Assembly: GCA_022661535.1 (NCBI GenBank)
Contig: JAKULF010000009.1
Span: forward strand, 2,356,001 to 2,420,000
Origin: Eutypa lata
Lineage: Eukaryota > Ascomycota > Sordariomycetes > Xylariales > Diatrypaceae
Direction of reading: 5' to 3'
DNA: 64,000 nt
The notes below the pieces were generated by a model that saw only the letters and a list, made by a program, of their open reading frames with translations, ran no database searches and was not told where the DNA came from. The position numbers and the translations under genes are program-made. This document shows, piece by piece, positions 22,837 through 35,047 of this stretch; within the stretch, counting starts at the first letter, position 1; each line of letters begins with the position of its first letter.

Positions 22837-25800
22837 GAGAACGGTGCGACGTGTGTTAGACTAGATTGGTCTCAACGAAATATCTGTAGTTATTATCCTT
22901 GTGCTTCCGAGCTAGTCCTATGGCCGGGGCGATAGGTCAGGTGGCGAGAATTGTAGGTACGGTCGGTCTACTTAAGGAAAGGGAGATGAGGGGGAGAGGG
23001 GGGTGTAAATTGGTGTAGTCTTGGCAAACAATGTCTTGTGCAGAAGATATGAGAGTTTGGGGTAGTTCAAATGGATACTTAAGTAAGTACTTTGAGGTAA
23101 GTAGGTGCAGGTGGTACACAGGTAGGTGTTTGAAAGAGGATGGCCTCTTGTGTTGTCCAAATATGTACGAAATGGAAAGTGGTTCGAAGCATACGTAAGT
23201 ATGTACCTGATTACAAGTGTCCACCTAGAGATGTGTGTATATACTGTAGGTAGGTCTGGATCAAGAAGGGGAGAATGTTGAAAGAAGGTGATTGTTCAGT
23301 TGGGAAGTGAATCAAGTGGAAGAATGTCTGGCTAAAAGGCTGGGTTGAAAATAAATTCAATGCTGCCTGCATGAAGTATGTAGGGCAAGTACTATGGAAC
23401 TATTCAAGGAGTTGCCAAAAGCTCAGCTGCCCAAAATAAGAAGTGGCATGAGCGAACAAACAGTCGATGACTTTGGAAAGGGCAGCCTTGGATACTTCTA
23501 TCTAGCACCGATTAGACATTAGACATTCGTCGTTACAAACATACATACTTGTATCTACCTACCCTACCTTATGTATGTAGATAAGTTGGCACCCAAGCTG
23601 CGTCAGAGTACATACCTACTTCATGTACAGCTTTAGTTGAGATTATCAGGATTGCTGGCTAACGATATGGTACAATCTTGGTATGAAGACAAGTTAGATC
23701 AAGTTAGCCAGAGAACGTGTGTATTAATACCTACGTTACTTAAATTTCTAAAAGAACAAAGGGAGGCTTATATGCAATGTATATGTGTCGCCATAAGGAT
23801 ACCTGCAGGACCTGGGATAACTTCTAACACCATATAGTGTAACATAATAAAATCATTCTGGATTTGAGGTACTCTGAAACAAGGCTCTTAAATGTAAATA
23901 TCAAATTCTTCAGCAGCAAGTTTGAAGAATCTCCATCACAATTAAACATATACATTATCTGTTGATGTTGGTAATGCTGTACAAAATTTGATTTTGGTGT
24001 TATATCTACGGTTGTCCAAATGTATGGCTTATTCTGAGACATAATTACACGAATATTAATAAGGATTAACTTACCATCTGATCTATTTGGCCCGAGTGCC
24101 ACAGTTAATAGAAGGAAACATTATTTACTTGATACCGTGATACCCAGGCTGTAGGTTAAGCCAAGCCTCAACCGTTTCTTAAGGCGACTGTTACCTATAG
24201 GATCGGCTCGGACCGGGCCTAGTAGTGCGGGAAGCGAACGAAGCTACCGAAATATCTCCACAGCTTCTCCGATATTCATATCTCCGGCCGGGTCAAGTCA
24301 TGCCCAAGGCGGCCTTGCTATGTATCACCATTCCATATAGTGCAGTGGCCGTGTAGTTTGTGCCAAAAGACAAGCGACGCCCACATATACCTACATGAGC
24401 ATGTGTATGATATTAATATGTAGAGCTGCGGAAGTCGGCAATACCATTCGATCGCCAAGTTTTTCACCGCTGCGCGTTTGCAACTGCATCGCTTAGTTAG
24501 TTAGTTGTGTATACCGCAAACGCCCGCGCCGAAGCCCTATGACATCAGCCCAACCCCGGTCTCGTTGACAAACCAGGGGGGTTGATTTGCGGGAGCCCCA
24601 GACGATTACCGCTTCTGGACTGGGCCAGGCCCGCACCCAAGCTATTTTTTAAACGCACGGCATGAACCCTGCTCAGCTGAAGGGATTGAGGGACTGAAAA
24701 GGGTTATTTGCGGATCGCGATGTCTTGGCGCTCGTGGGACGACAACGACAAAGAACGACGATGAGGACAACAATGTTGGCATTAGCGAGTGTCGCGGACA
24801 TGAGGGCATGTGCCTATTTATCCCCTAAGAAACATCACCCTGCAGTGGCCTTTGCACACCCGCTGCTTCTCGTTGCTTACACACATATGTAGGTAGGAAC
24901 GAACTAGTGCACGAACTACGAGGAGGCTCGAAAAAAGATCGAAGTCGGCATCGAAATCCGGCTTGGCGGGATCTGCCCTATGAGACATTGGACCCCACGT
25001 ACAGACGAGACGGTCTGACTGCTTTGCATACATACATATGTAAGACTTCGAACGCGGGGAAGCAGGAAATAATCCTTTAGACGATGGATACTGGAGAAGA
25101 ATGGGACTGTGGAAAGGGATTCTAGACCTTTTACGCTATCGTGGGAGAGGGAACTTTTAGGAGCAGTTGAAACAAGACCATCATATCCATTATGTCTACA
25201 GGCAGTTAGACATGCGGTGAGCTGTTCGAAGGGTTGATCTTCAACTGTGTCTATTCCCTAAGGGTCCTTGTTTCTTTCTACCGTAAAGAGGCATATGAGC
25301 TTTCAAAGACAATGGTCTACCTCCCGTTTAGGTGCTTCATGGATTCTTCGGTGCTTATCAGACTCTGAAGCAAATATATATATATATATATATGTAACCT
25401 AATGGGATGTCACGAGGAACACATTGACAGCTACGAAGGCACCTAACTGCCTTGAATGCAAACATTTACGGCAACTCATCCCACGTTTTATCGGACTCAT
25501 CTATGTAGAAATGAAACGTGGACATGCAACCTACTTCTAGCGTATAGGATGCCAAGCGCCCCATATACTATTTATTCTCCATGGGAAGGGGTCAAACTGC
25601 GATGTATGGGACCGATGCGGGTTGTCTGGAGGTTGAGCGATTTATCCCGTCGACTGCCTTAGATGCATATTAGGTTGTATTTCTATCTATGTAAGAAAGT
25701 TTGTGCAAGTAATTGGGTATCACAAGGCCTCTGAGATACTACACAACTATGGGATTGTCCCATAATATATGCTTGAACACACATGATGTATCACCTAAAA

Positions 25801-26053
25801 GTAGTATCCCGAAACGGAAGATGCCAGTGAATCATCCGGAATCTTCGTCACTCGAAGTTTGGGTTTGACCCGCCAAGTCTACGATCCAGTGAATCACGCA
25901 TCCCTCTTTATATTTCTCCCCAGAATCTACCATTTAGCTGTTCTTACATTCTAAAACTCTACAGGTAGACACATTGCCGACTATCCGCCTTCTTCACCCA
26001 CCACCCATCAGGAGATATTGGGACTACTACCTAGGATTCCCTCAACCCACACC
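22837..26053. other. Intergenic, about 3.2 kb, no gene seen
   Basis: Holds the promoter of the minus-strand 993-residue gene at its left end and that of the WW gene at its right. Contains AAGTAAGTA and GTAGGTAGGT microsatellites (22990-23250, 23545-23580) and an AT dinucleotide tract (about 25373-25393). Short ORFs (for example 23824-24102, 25456-25662) lack coding character. A duplicated ATTAGACATTAGACATT occurs near 23510-23526. Confidence 0.5.
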
Positions 26054-27384
26054 ATGTCTTTCTTCAAGAAATTGGTCGATAAGGCCGAGGATCTCTTCGA
26101 TGGCAAGGACGACGATAAAAAGAAAGACGAGAGCCAGCACCAACAGCAAGGTACGCAAAGAAAGTGAACACTCCAGTTTACTTGAAGCATCAGCCTGACA
26201 AAAGCATCATGTAACAGACTCAAACCGAGGTTTCGGTGGCGAGTACGGCCACGGTGGCCCACCCCAGCAGCAGGGCTCATACTATGGTGGCCCTCCTCAA
26301 CAACAAGGTTCCTATTACGGCGGCGGCGCCCCTCCCCCACAAGGGCCCCCGGCCCCGTACGGTGCCCCGCCACCGATGCCTCCCGGATGGCACGCCCAAT
26401 GGGACCAAAACCAGAACCGTTGGTACTACATCGAGCAAGCCACAGGGCGCTCCCAGTGGGATCCTCCGGTGACTTACGCGCCTCCTCCTCAGGTTAGTTC
26501 GATCCATGAACCCTGATCCCTACCTACATAACACGTAGAGTACACATACTATATATACTAAATCACCATCATATATTACAGGGTCCCTACGCTCCTCCTC
26601 CCGGCGTCCCTCCTTCCCAAGCACCCTACGCAACTGGCCATGATCCCGCCGCTGCCTACGCCACTCGTGGCGAGAGCAACAGCTATTACGGTGGACAGAG
26701 CGGGATGCCGCCGCCTTCTCACAACGGCTATGGAGAACAGGGTGGATACGGAGGCCAGGGTGGATACGGAGGCCAAAGTGGATATGGAAGCCAGGAGGGA
26801 TATAGAGGTCAGGGAGACCATGGAAGTGAGACCAAGGAGAAGGGCTCTGGTACCGGCAAGATGCTCGCTGCAGGTGCCGGTGGTATCGCTGTGGGTGCTA
26901 TTGGTGGTGCCATTATAGCACATGAGATGAGTAAGTCGATGATATATTCAGTTATTCCAGTGCCCCTTTCACGTCATTGTTATATTTCAAAACCATGCAT
27001 ATTTATACATACAAGTATCATGTCCCCCTCGTTACAAACCCCTTTGCCCCTTCCAGGACACTTCTCTACCTTGGCACAACATTAACAACTAACCTCCCAA
27101 CAGCCGAAGACTCAGACGAAGAGAGAGCCGCCGCCGCCGCGCTGCCACCCCAACAACAGATGTACGCAGCAGCGCCCCAAGAGTCGTCATACGAGCCAGT
27201 CCCAGCGGCAGCACCCCTGTACGAACAGCCGCTTCCAGACGAGACGGCGAGCGGGTCGTCAGTGTCGAGTTCGGATAAGGAGGAACTAGAAGAGCGGCAG
27301 GAGGAGCTCGAGGAGATGCGCCAGGAGTACGAGGAGGCGCAGCAGGAATATGCCGAGGAGTACGAGGAGACATACGATGACTAA
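26054..27384 (+). CDS. WW-domain protein with glycine-zipper helix and acidic coiled-coil tail
   Basis: Four exons, 26054-26150, 26218-26492, 26582-26930 and 27104-27384, giving 333 residues; phases 1, 0 and 1 match. Order: amphipathic basic/acidic start (MSFFKKLVDKAEDLFDGKDD); Gly/Pro/Gln/Tyr-rich repeats (two copies of QQQGSYYGG); a WW domain at about residues 80-115 (GWHAQWDQNQNRWYY, closing Trp in SQWDPP) that would bind proline motifs; a GGYGGQ-type repeat region; a glycine-zipper hydrophobic helix (MLAAGAGGIAVGAIGGAIIA) that may sit in a membrane or drive oligomers; then an acidic Glu/Gln-rich predicted coiled coil ending EETYDD. WW and glycine-zipper pieces are seen directly. The molecular role is unknown, though the start and zipper recall stress-related fungal proteins, which is only an impression. 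Confidence 0.88.
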
Positions 27385-28167
27385 CACTGATTGCCTTTGT
27401 GCCTTCTTCTCTTCTTCTTCTTTTCTAGAGGAAAGGAGAAGGGAAACTGCTGTTGGTTTAGTTACTAGCTGTTGCGTAGCTGTAAGGGATCCACCTGATG
27501 AGCGTCTTCGTCGCTTCCATTTGTCGGAAAGGGTGAGTGGTTGCTGCCGGTGTTGAGAGTCAGACTGATCGAGCAAGATCATATAGGGACTTACAATGTG
27601 ATGACGATACGATCCTCTAACACAATCTAACACGAAATATCACTTTCCTCGCATGTAGTCGCCATAGAATAGAGTAAACATGTGGTTGGTTTCCGGTGTA
27701 TTATCTATTACAATAGAGGCTCTCTTAAACTGACCAGAAAAGCAAGGACTGTGTAGTTAACTATCATATATCACAATTTCCTGCAGCCCGTAACCTTTTA
27801 AGGAGAGCAAAACTCCTTGACGCCCAATCTGTAAAGTTTCTACATAGACCAAATGGTCAAGAAGTATTCCAGTGATTTCGGCAGGATTAATATATTGTTA
27901 GTTTGCTGTTAATATCGCAAGTGGAAAAAGGCGTGCGGCCGAGAATCAGAGAATCAAAAGATATCAATGATAAGCAGTACGCTACTGTTACGCAAGTCAC
28001 TAGATGCAAAGGCTGAGCTGCTGCCAAACGCACTTTACTTAGGAGAATCTAAAGCTGATAAAGAAGGAAAGAAACCGTACACAGAACGCCATGTGACCAT
28101 CCCACACAACCTTAATCGTTACCATAATACCGTGACAGTTTTTTGGAGGGTTGGCCCAAATTAAAAC
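27385..28167. other. Intergenic between two convergent 3' ends
   Basis: No gene seen. Begins with the TTCTTCTTC-rich 3' flank of the WW gene. The ORF at 27967-28164 (65 codons) has no recognisable motif. Confidence 0.45.
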
Positions 28168-31100
28168 TTAAGCTCGTGAGCGCTTTTTGTTTTGACGGTG
28201 CTTATCAAAAGTAAACATCCACATTCGTGTCGGACTACACCAAAAAACAATGTTGTTTGCCATGGCGGCCGAAACACTCGATCGATAATCAGCGGGAACC
28301 CAGACGCACTTCCGGCCATTGCAAACTATCCAACTTCCCTCCTGTCCTATATCCAAGTCGTTATCTCGAGACTGAGCGGCAGGTGTTGACATATGAAGCT
28401 CTGGATATTTAGATAAAGCTATTCTGCCCTTCTGTGTTATAAGATATGAGCCGTCGGATGAGAAGGTTACTAGCCGAGCTTTAGTTTCATCAAAGAGCCT
28501 TAAAACGAGGCTATGTGTTTTGAGGTCCCATATCGTGATAGGTTGCATGAAGGAGCTCATTGCCACGTACTTTGAATCGGGCGAAAACGCTATCGCTTCG
28601 TGAATACCAGGCGCAACCAGTTGGTAGTGTTCGTTCGTGGATATATTCCATATTTTGATATCAATTGAACGCACCCACGCTGCTGCCGTATAGGTTGAAT
28701 CGGGTGAAAAGGCTAATTGTTCAATATGGGACCATGGACTTCTCAAAGTTGTGATGAATTCCCCCGTTGTAGCATCCCATTTCGCAATTACACCTTGACT
28801 CGAAGCTACTATCAGGATTTTAGAATCGGCCGAGAAGCCAATGTAACTTGTTATTGTCAGCCATTCATATAAATGAAGGCATTCCCACGTTGTAGTGTCC
28901 CACAACCTTAGATATGAATCGAACTCATAGTCTGTCGCTACATATTTTCCGTTAGGAGAGACAGCGATACGATCTGCCTTCCCATAGTCACGGAATTTCT
29001 GTGAAACTGGATTGATCGTCAAATTGGTCGTCAAGTCCCATATCTGAATCGATGCTTTCCGCGATCCTGTCGCTACACGATTCAAATTAGGTATGATGGT
29101 CGCTGACCCAATTTCAATGGGATGGCCACTTATAGTAATCAGGCGTGTGCCTTCTACGAAATCCCATATCTTCATCCCGTCAAGGTCGCTTATTAAAAGC
29201 TGTTTAGAATTTGGAAGGAAAACCAACGGTTTGAGGAAATCGTCCTTGGAATTCCGTGTGAAGCTGTGTGTTGACAGGTGATATATCCTAGTCGTGTGCG
29301 ACTTCCATGCTAGGTATTTCGAATCGGGCGAGAACGCCAGAAAAGGGGATGTGAAGAGTAAGTTATCACAACTAAACGTCCTAATCAAGTCCAACGTCGT
29401 GGTTAACCATAATTTAACTTTGTGGGGTGAGGCTGAGGCGAGCCATTTACCGTCAGGAGAGAAATCCACCATAGTAAGACCTTCATCGGAGCCATCAAGA
29501 GTAGAGAGGCATGCGCCTGTATTCAGGCACCAAATACTAATTGTTCCATCTTCTGAGCCCGATGCTAGTTGACTACCATCAGGAGAGAATGCTACCGAGG
29601 AAGCCCATTGCCTAAGCTTAAGCCACAAAAGCGGCCGCCATGTCATAGTATCCCACACCGTAACTTTACCATCTTGCCCTAATCTTAATGCTAATGCTAG
29701 CTGTTTACCGTCGGAAGAGAAAGTCACCGAAGTAACACTTTCAAAGAGGCTGCCATCTTTAAGCGTGGAGAGGCATGCACCTCTCACCGTGTCCCATATT
29801 TTGATTTTTTTTATGCCAATTATTTGCCATTAGGAGATGAAGCTACCGATTGGAACGCCATGATCCCTATAGAAAATGACGCACGATGCTCGAGCGTTTG
29901 AAGGCACGCGCTCCATTGGCTTTCATGAAGTCCTTTTACATTGAGCCATGGCGGTTTCGTGTGCCAAAAAAGACACCTTATGATACTCTCCGATGGACTA
30001 AACACAAGGCCCGATGCGTATACCTGAAGTGGACTACTCTCAATCCCGGATTTGTTGTGTTGAATAAATCGGACTGCATCATGCACAAGTTTATTCAACT
30101 CGCCGTTCTTTCCCTATAGCAAAGTTAGTCATTGTTCATTCTTACGTAACAAGTAACCAGTAAGTATTTACCTGTAATAATTCATAGAGTTTCAACATGG
30201 CCAAAATTCCTTTCGGTACACTTTGAAGAATGTTGAGTGTCTCAAGCCAATGAAGGTAGTGTTTCTTCAAAAATTCATGAACGATCCCGTTATCTCGAAG
30301 GTAACCGTATTGCGCCTGGTCCTCAAGCGTACATTCGGCCAGGTGGTCCATCCAGTAGATACACGAGTACCGCACGGCTGCCAATGGGTCGGGATATGGT
30401 GGCCTTACTTTTTCGGGGGCTGTAACGGAACTACTGTTCCTGGTCTTGATTTGAAGGTAACAAAAGGTGATGAAGGCAAATTACTTAGATTGGTTGCTGA
30501 AGAGCCAAAAGGAGTGACTATCTAGGGTTTGCTTCTAGTTTATATACTCGAAATAGCCTCGTACGAAGCATTGGGGGTTGCCAAGACCTACCTTCCTCTT
30601 GGCAATCCAAGTCATCAAGACGGTATATGGTTTCTTGGGGCGTTTCAGCCAAAAAATGGACTGATGTCGAACATAAATTGTCGTGTTTGTCTTCTATGCG
30701 TGGATCGAAGATTCTATCCGCTGCTTTCTGCAGTATATAGTCTTTTGCGGATTGATGTACGAAGAAACGTACCCATCTTGAACAGTAAGAAAAGAGCCAC
30801 AGGATCTGATAATTTCTTCAAAGGATTCGGGATCCCCAGTGAGTTCTTGAAGCGACTTGACAAGGTACGGAAGCTCCTTTAGAGAAAGAGGTCGGTATAC
30901 GATCGACATGGTAGCTAGAACTTCTTTCTGTGTTCTCGATTCAATGGCTTGGTCTATCATCCGATCATAAAGAGAATCGAGTCCCGAAGGGAATCTTTCG
31001 GATAGCCTTTCATCCATGTTCCATTTCCTGGTTTTGGAGTCTCCAAGAGCTTCGCATACCAAAGCCACCCACAGAAACGTACCCTCTGCATTATTGGCCA

Positions 31101-32865
31101 AATAGCTGTGAACAGCTTCTCGCACGGCTGAAGTATATCGCTTCTGTTTCGCTAATTCGTTAACCTTGTGTCCGATGTAGGAGTCAACGGCTGCTGATAT
31201 GCATGTTCTGTTCAGCTCAAGACACAAACAGACTTTGTGTGTAGTGTCCAATTCTTCTTCGATATATGGCCAGTTGCGGCTAGATACTGCCCACTTTACT
31301 CGGGAATTCGGGTGATTCTCAATGAATTCCACAATGAATTTAAGAAGATAATCACGATGTGTCTCACATTCATCCAGGGCATCGATAATCAAGGTAGTTG
31401 GAGGAAGGTCCAAGTCCTGTAGGACTTCGGTAAGTATATCGCATAGAGCAGTCCACGCATTTTGGTCTTCAAATAAGCCTTTTCCTGCAAGATCATATTT
31501 GTCCCGGGTATGGGTTGGCACGAGCGATGGCCATTTATCGATGAGTTGAAAAAGTAGCCCGCGTAGTACGGCTATTGCATTGTTCAAATGTATGTCGGTG
31601 GTCTGGCAGAAAAAAAATGATACGAGATGTGTGGGATCCGATGGGTCCAACTCATTAATAATCCCGCAAAGCATCATAGTCTTTCCCTTGCCTGGGTCAG
31701 CCTTGATCCAGAGCAAACGGCTATCAAAGTCGCCGCCCTTACGCCAGCGTAAGAAGTCATCGTGGGTAAGGATCCAGCTGTACGAATCTCGTAGTAGGCC
31801 ACCTTTCATATGTTCGATACGTGCCTTATCATCACGGGGGTCGGTGAGTCTTAGGTTATGGAGTAAACTCTTTATCAAGGCTTCTTGTTGCTAGTCAGTG
31901 ATGAGGGTCACAGTATAATATTCAAGAACTTTTAAGAGAGTGACTTACTATCGTTGTCTGGGCTTGAGTGGAGTCGCCTCCTGCCGTCTGCACTTCTATC
32001 ACCATGTATAGTGGCCAAACCATTAGCTATCTCGGTGTCTATATCATTGTCCGTGGTTTCGTGTCTTCCTTCCAGTTTCTCGTAGGAGTTCGTGATTGCT
32101 TTGATGACTTCTTGGTCTCCAGAGTTCGTGAATATCTTTTGCAACAACTTGGAAAACATTTAAAGCTCGGACGGTTTCTTGAGAAATACATCACAGTTCT
32201 CGACGAACGGCAGGTATCTTACATCATCCCCACTCAATACAACTGGAATGATGCCGCGATTTTGTTGGCGGTCTGTTCGTATTTGCAAGAAAGCGAGCTC
32301 GGTAAGAACATGATGGAACCCCGGCTGCTGACATTGCGATTCAACAAAGCTTCGAATCTTGTCTCGCAATTTATCCGGCGCTGTCTGATTATGTATCTCG
32401 CGGATCTTGTCTATGTAGGGAACAGTAAACTTGTGGACATAGTATTGTCGAAGTACTTCAGACCCAAAGATAACGACTGTATTGACGCTGTCGTCGTGAT
32501 TGCTACAGGTGGGGAGGAGACAAAACTGGTTGTCGAGAATATTGCGGACCGGATTGGGATTTTGGTCTAGTAAAGAATGATATAGTAATAATGGCGCTCT
32601 GTCAGAAACAACCATAGATCGAACAACTCGTAGCCGTTCGATGATATCGACAACATGTTTCGAGTTAGCCACTCCAGCTTCCTCGTTATCGTGAGCGTAA
32701 ACGATGAAGATGGATGTGTTCAAGCTACTGAAAACATCCAAATTAGAAAAGCCTTTCAGTAGTCTATGAAGCTGCGATTCCTATCCAAGCTCATCAGTAT
32801 CTTATTCCACAACAGACATTAAAAATGTAGGAAGAAGTAGACATGGTACATACATTTAGAGTCAT
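28168..32865 (-). pseudogene. TIR/SEFIR-like NACHT WD40 STAND (NLR-like) pseudogene
   Basis: Reading on the minus strand: a 12-bp first exon (32865-32854, MTLN), an intron, then from 32780 an N-terminal domain containing NTSIFIVYAHDNEEAG, VVIFGSEVLRQYY and IPVVLSGDDV, strand patterns like TIR/SEFIR domains. An intron starts near 31956. The NACHT NTPase at 31878-30770 has Walker A (ADPGKGKTMM) and Walker B (LIIDALDEC). A linker (PDPLAAVRYSCIYWMDHL) follows, then a WD40 propeller, open for 539 codons at 29787-28168. Lesions seen: TAA at 32160-32162 in frame between PSEL and MFSKLL; a one-base loss in a T-run near 30763-30769, after which FFVHQSAKDY continues in another frame; TAG at 30518-30520; TAA at 29820-29822 plus a short deletion at the first WD repeat. 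Intact relatives are fungal NLR-like receptors that oligomerise on ligand binding and trigger cell death or defence. Sequencing error could explain one lesion but hardly all. Confidence 0.82.
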
Positions 32866-34359
32866 TCTAGGAATACTCCTTGCAAATAGGCGAATGGCTG
32901 ACTATGGTTCAAGGACATAATAATTGGTGTATATAATCACGCCGTTGAAAGGTAAGAATCATTTAACGGTGAGGCTGGATTTATTTCTACCCAACCCCGC
33001 ACACGTTGCAACGACGTATTCTTCAATAATCCAACCTCAGCTGACAATTTCCCTCATACATTAAGACTTGTTTTATAAGTATAGCGCAGCCACGGCTGTG
33101 CCACGCTTACAAATCGAGGCTTGATCATACTCAAAGCAGATCTTTCATAGCCCAGTATCCAAAAATGATATGTTGATTAGCAGATATTAATGACCATTAT
33201 TGAAAGGTTCAGGCATTATCACACCACTCACTTCGCCGTTTTACACTTCGGCATCTAAATAAGCGCTCATGTTATGGTAGCTACATCTAAACAGCTTCAG
33301 TGTTAATAAACCAATACTGCTTATATGCACGATCATCCAAGCTGCCTCGTACTGATACCATCCATCACTCCAGCTTTGACACTTGGTTCAACACCCAGCA
33401 AAAGAGGTCCTTCTGCTCAAGGCATAGTAATCGCTCAGAGAGAAACGGGTTCTTTATACTTAGTTTATATAGGGAACCTGTCAGCAGATAAGGTGATTGA
33501 TGGTGGTCTAAGTGACGAAGGTAGTGCCTGAGGCAATGCCCAGGCCACAAGGGCTTTAGGTTGTATGCAAATGGGCTGCCATACAGCCATTTGCACCCTA
33601 GACCTACAGGACAACAACATCGTCACAGGCAGAGTTCGCAATACACCATAATTGTACCCCGTATTCTAACAGAACCTAGCCAAAAATAAGCACTAAACTT
33701 CATACCCGCGCTACAGACACTGTAAGATTTACAGGAACGAGGAGCAGATAGCAACAGCTATATTGTAGGCGACGAATCTTCTAGTGATAGAAGCATCTAT
33801 CTCCATTGACATGAATTGATATAACTAAGTAGGTAGCTATTAAATTAAAAGATGTCGTGACGTAGATCCCGAATGCCGAGGTTGCTATAACTAAAATGTT
33901 GCTACCCTTATCATGACGGGGCTGTGATATCAGGGACTGCGTCCGAAATAGGACCCCATTCTCCGGATTCTGGTGTAGTGGGAGATCTATAGCGATCTAG
34001 CGAATAAGGAACCAGCTTAAGAGAGATAGATGCGGCTTGAGACAGCTGGTGTAACTCTCAGCTCTTGTTACGTACTTAAGTACGAATATGTAAGTACGCG
34101 CCCGAGTTTCATCTATGTATCTTATCTAAATATAATGAAATCGCAGAGAAGAAAGCTCCCCGGTCTCGTTGAAAGTTGTTATCATGAGAGCTCATGTTAG
34201 TATAACTTAGCTTATATAGGGGGGCTACTCTCCATCACTTATCAGTGGAGCTTGACTTAGGTAATTAACTTTAGCTCTGCAAAGTCCCGTCCGGGGGAGC
34301 GCGGCCAAGACAGCTTGCGTTGCGTATTGTACGGCGCCCAGACTTGGTGGCAGACGTCC
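32866..34359. other. Intergenic, no gene seen
   Basis: Stop-dense and AT-rich. Contains a strong hairpin at 33566-33595 (listed separately) and a short AGCCACGGCTGTG palindrome near 33087-33100. ORFs such as 33325-33531 lack family features. Confidence 0.5.
33566..33595. repeat. Twelve-base-pair hairpin
   Basis: TGCAAATGGGCTG, then the five-base loop CCATA, then CAGCCATTTGCA. The arms pair over 12 bp with one bulged G. There is no gene within 600 bp. A stem this long with a short loop is uncommon by chance in AT-rich DNA; it may be a transposon scar or an RNA hairpin. Confidence 0.5.
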
Positions 34360-35047
34360 CTTATCTCGCCCAGATTATACTTACCGCATCGAGAGGCTAG
34401 GGGAGACCCACAGCCCGGCTCCTGCTAGTGAGGACCTCGCTATCTCTTGGCTCCTCTCGAGCTTCGAGGTTTCTTCGTTTTCGCCCGCGACGATACGCTT
34501 TAGAGTTCGATATTGCCTAGGTTCAGCTCGTTCCTGGGTGCCTGGCCAATGCATGCTTGCATGCATGCGCGGCGATACCGATCGTCGGGCAGATGGGAGG
34601 AGAGTGGCTGATCTGCACATGCTTCCCCCCCGGAGGAATGCGTGTAGTATTGTACGAGCGTTACCCACGCTTCGCAGAACAGCACCAGCTAGGGCTGCAG
34701 GCAGGACCCAGACCACCGGACAGACATATAGATAGGATGGGTATTATAAGCATAATGTGACATCCCTCCCGCCCATCCCAACCTGTTGTCTCGAAGTTCT
34801 GACAGTCGACTTCTATGCGGCTCTTACATTATTCCCACAAATTCAGTCACGAAAGCTGTCTACGACAGTAAGGCTACCTTACCTATATAGGATAGCTACT
34901 GATTACACAGCTACGGACGATTGGCGTATTGTGTCTCAGGACTAGCCAGCGCCCGTGTCTATGACCTAGCCCTTGTCGCGGAAACCCAAATTTTGCTGCT
35001 TCGATTTCGCGCGACTTCAGATTCGACGAAATCAACATATCGACGAG
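34360..35047 (+). promoter_or_regulatory. Upstream region of the ammonium transporter with GATA-type sites
   Basis: GC-richer than the DNA to its left. Shows CTTATCT at 34360-34366 (minus strand AGATAAG) and AGATAG at 34730-34735, both fitting the HGATAR site of AreA/Nit2-type GATA factors, which switch on ammonium transporter genes under nitrogen limitation in ascomycetes. Two more GATAAG-like sites lie farther up near 34112-34122. Also contains overlapping ATGCATGC palindromes near 34550-34568. The sites are short enough to occur by chance. Confidence 0.35.
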
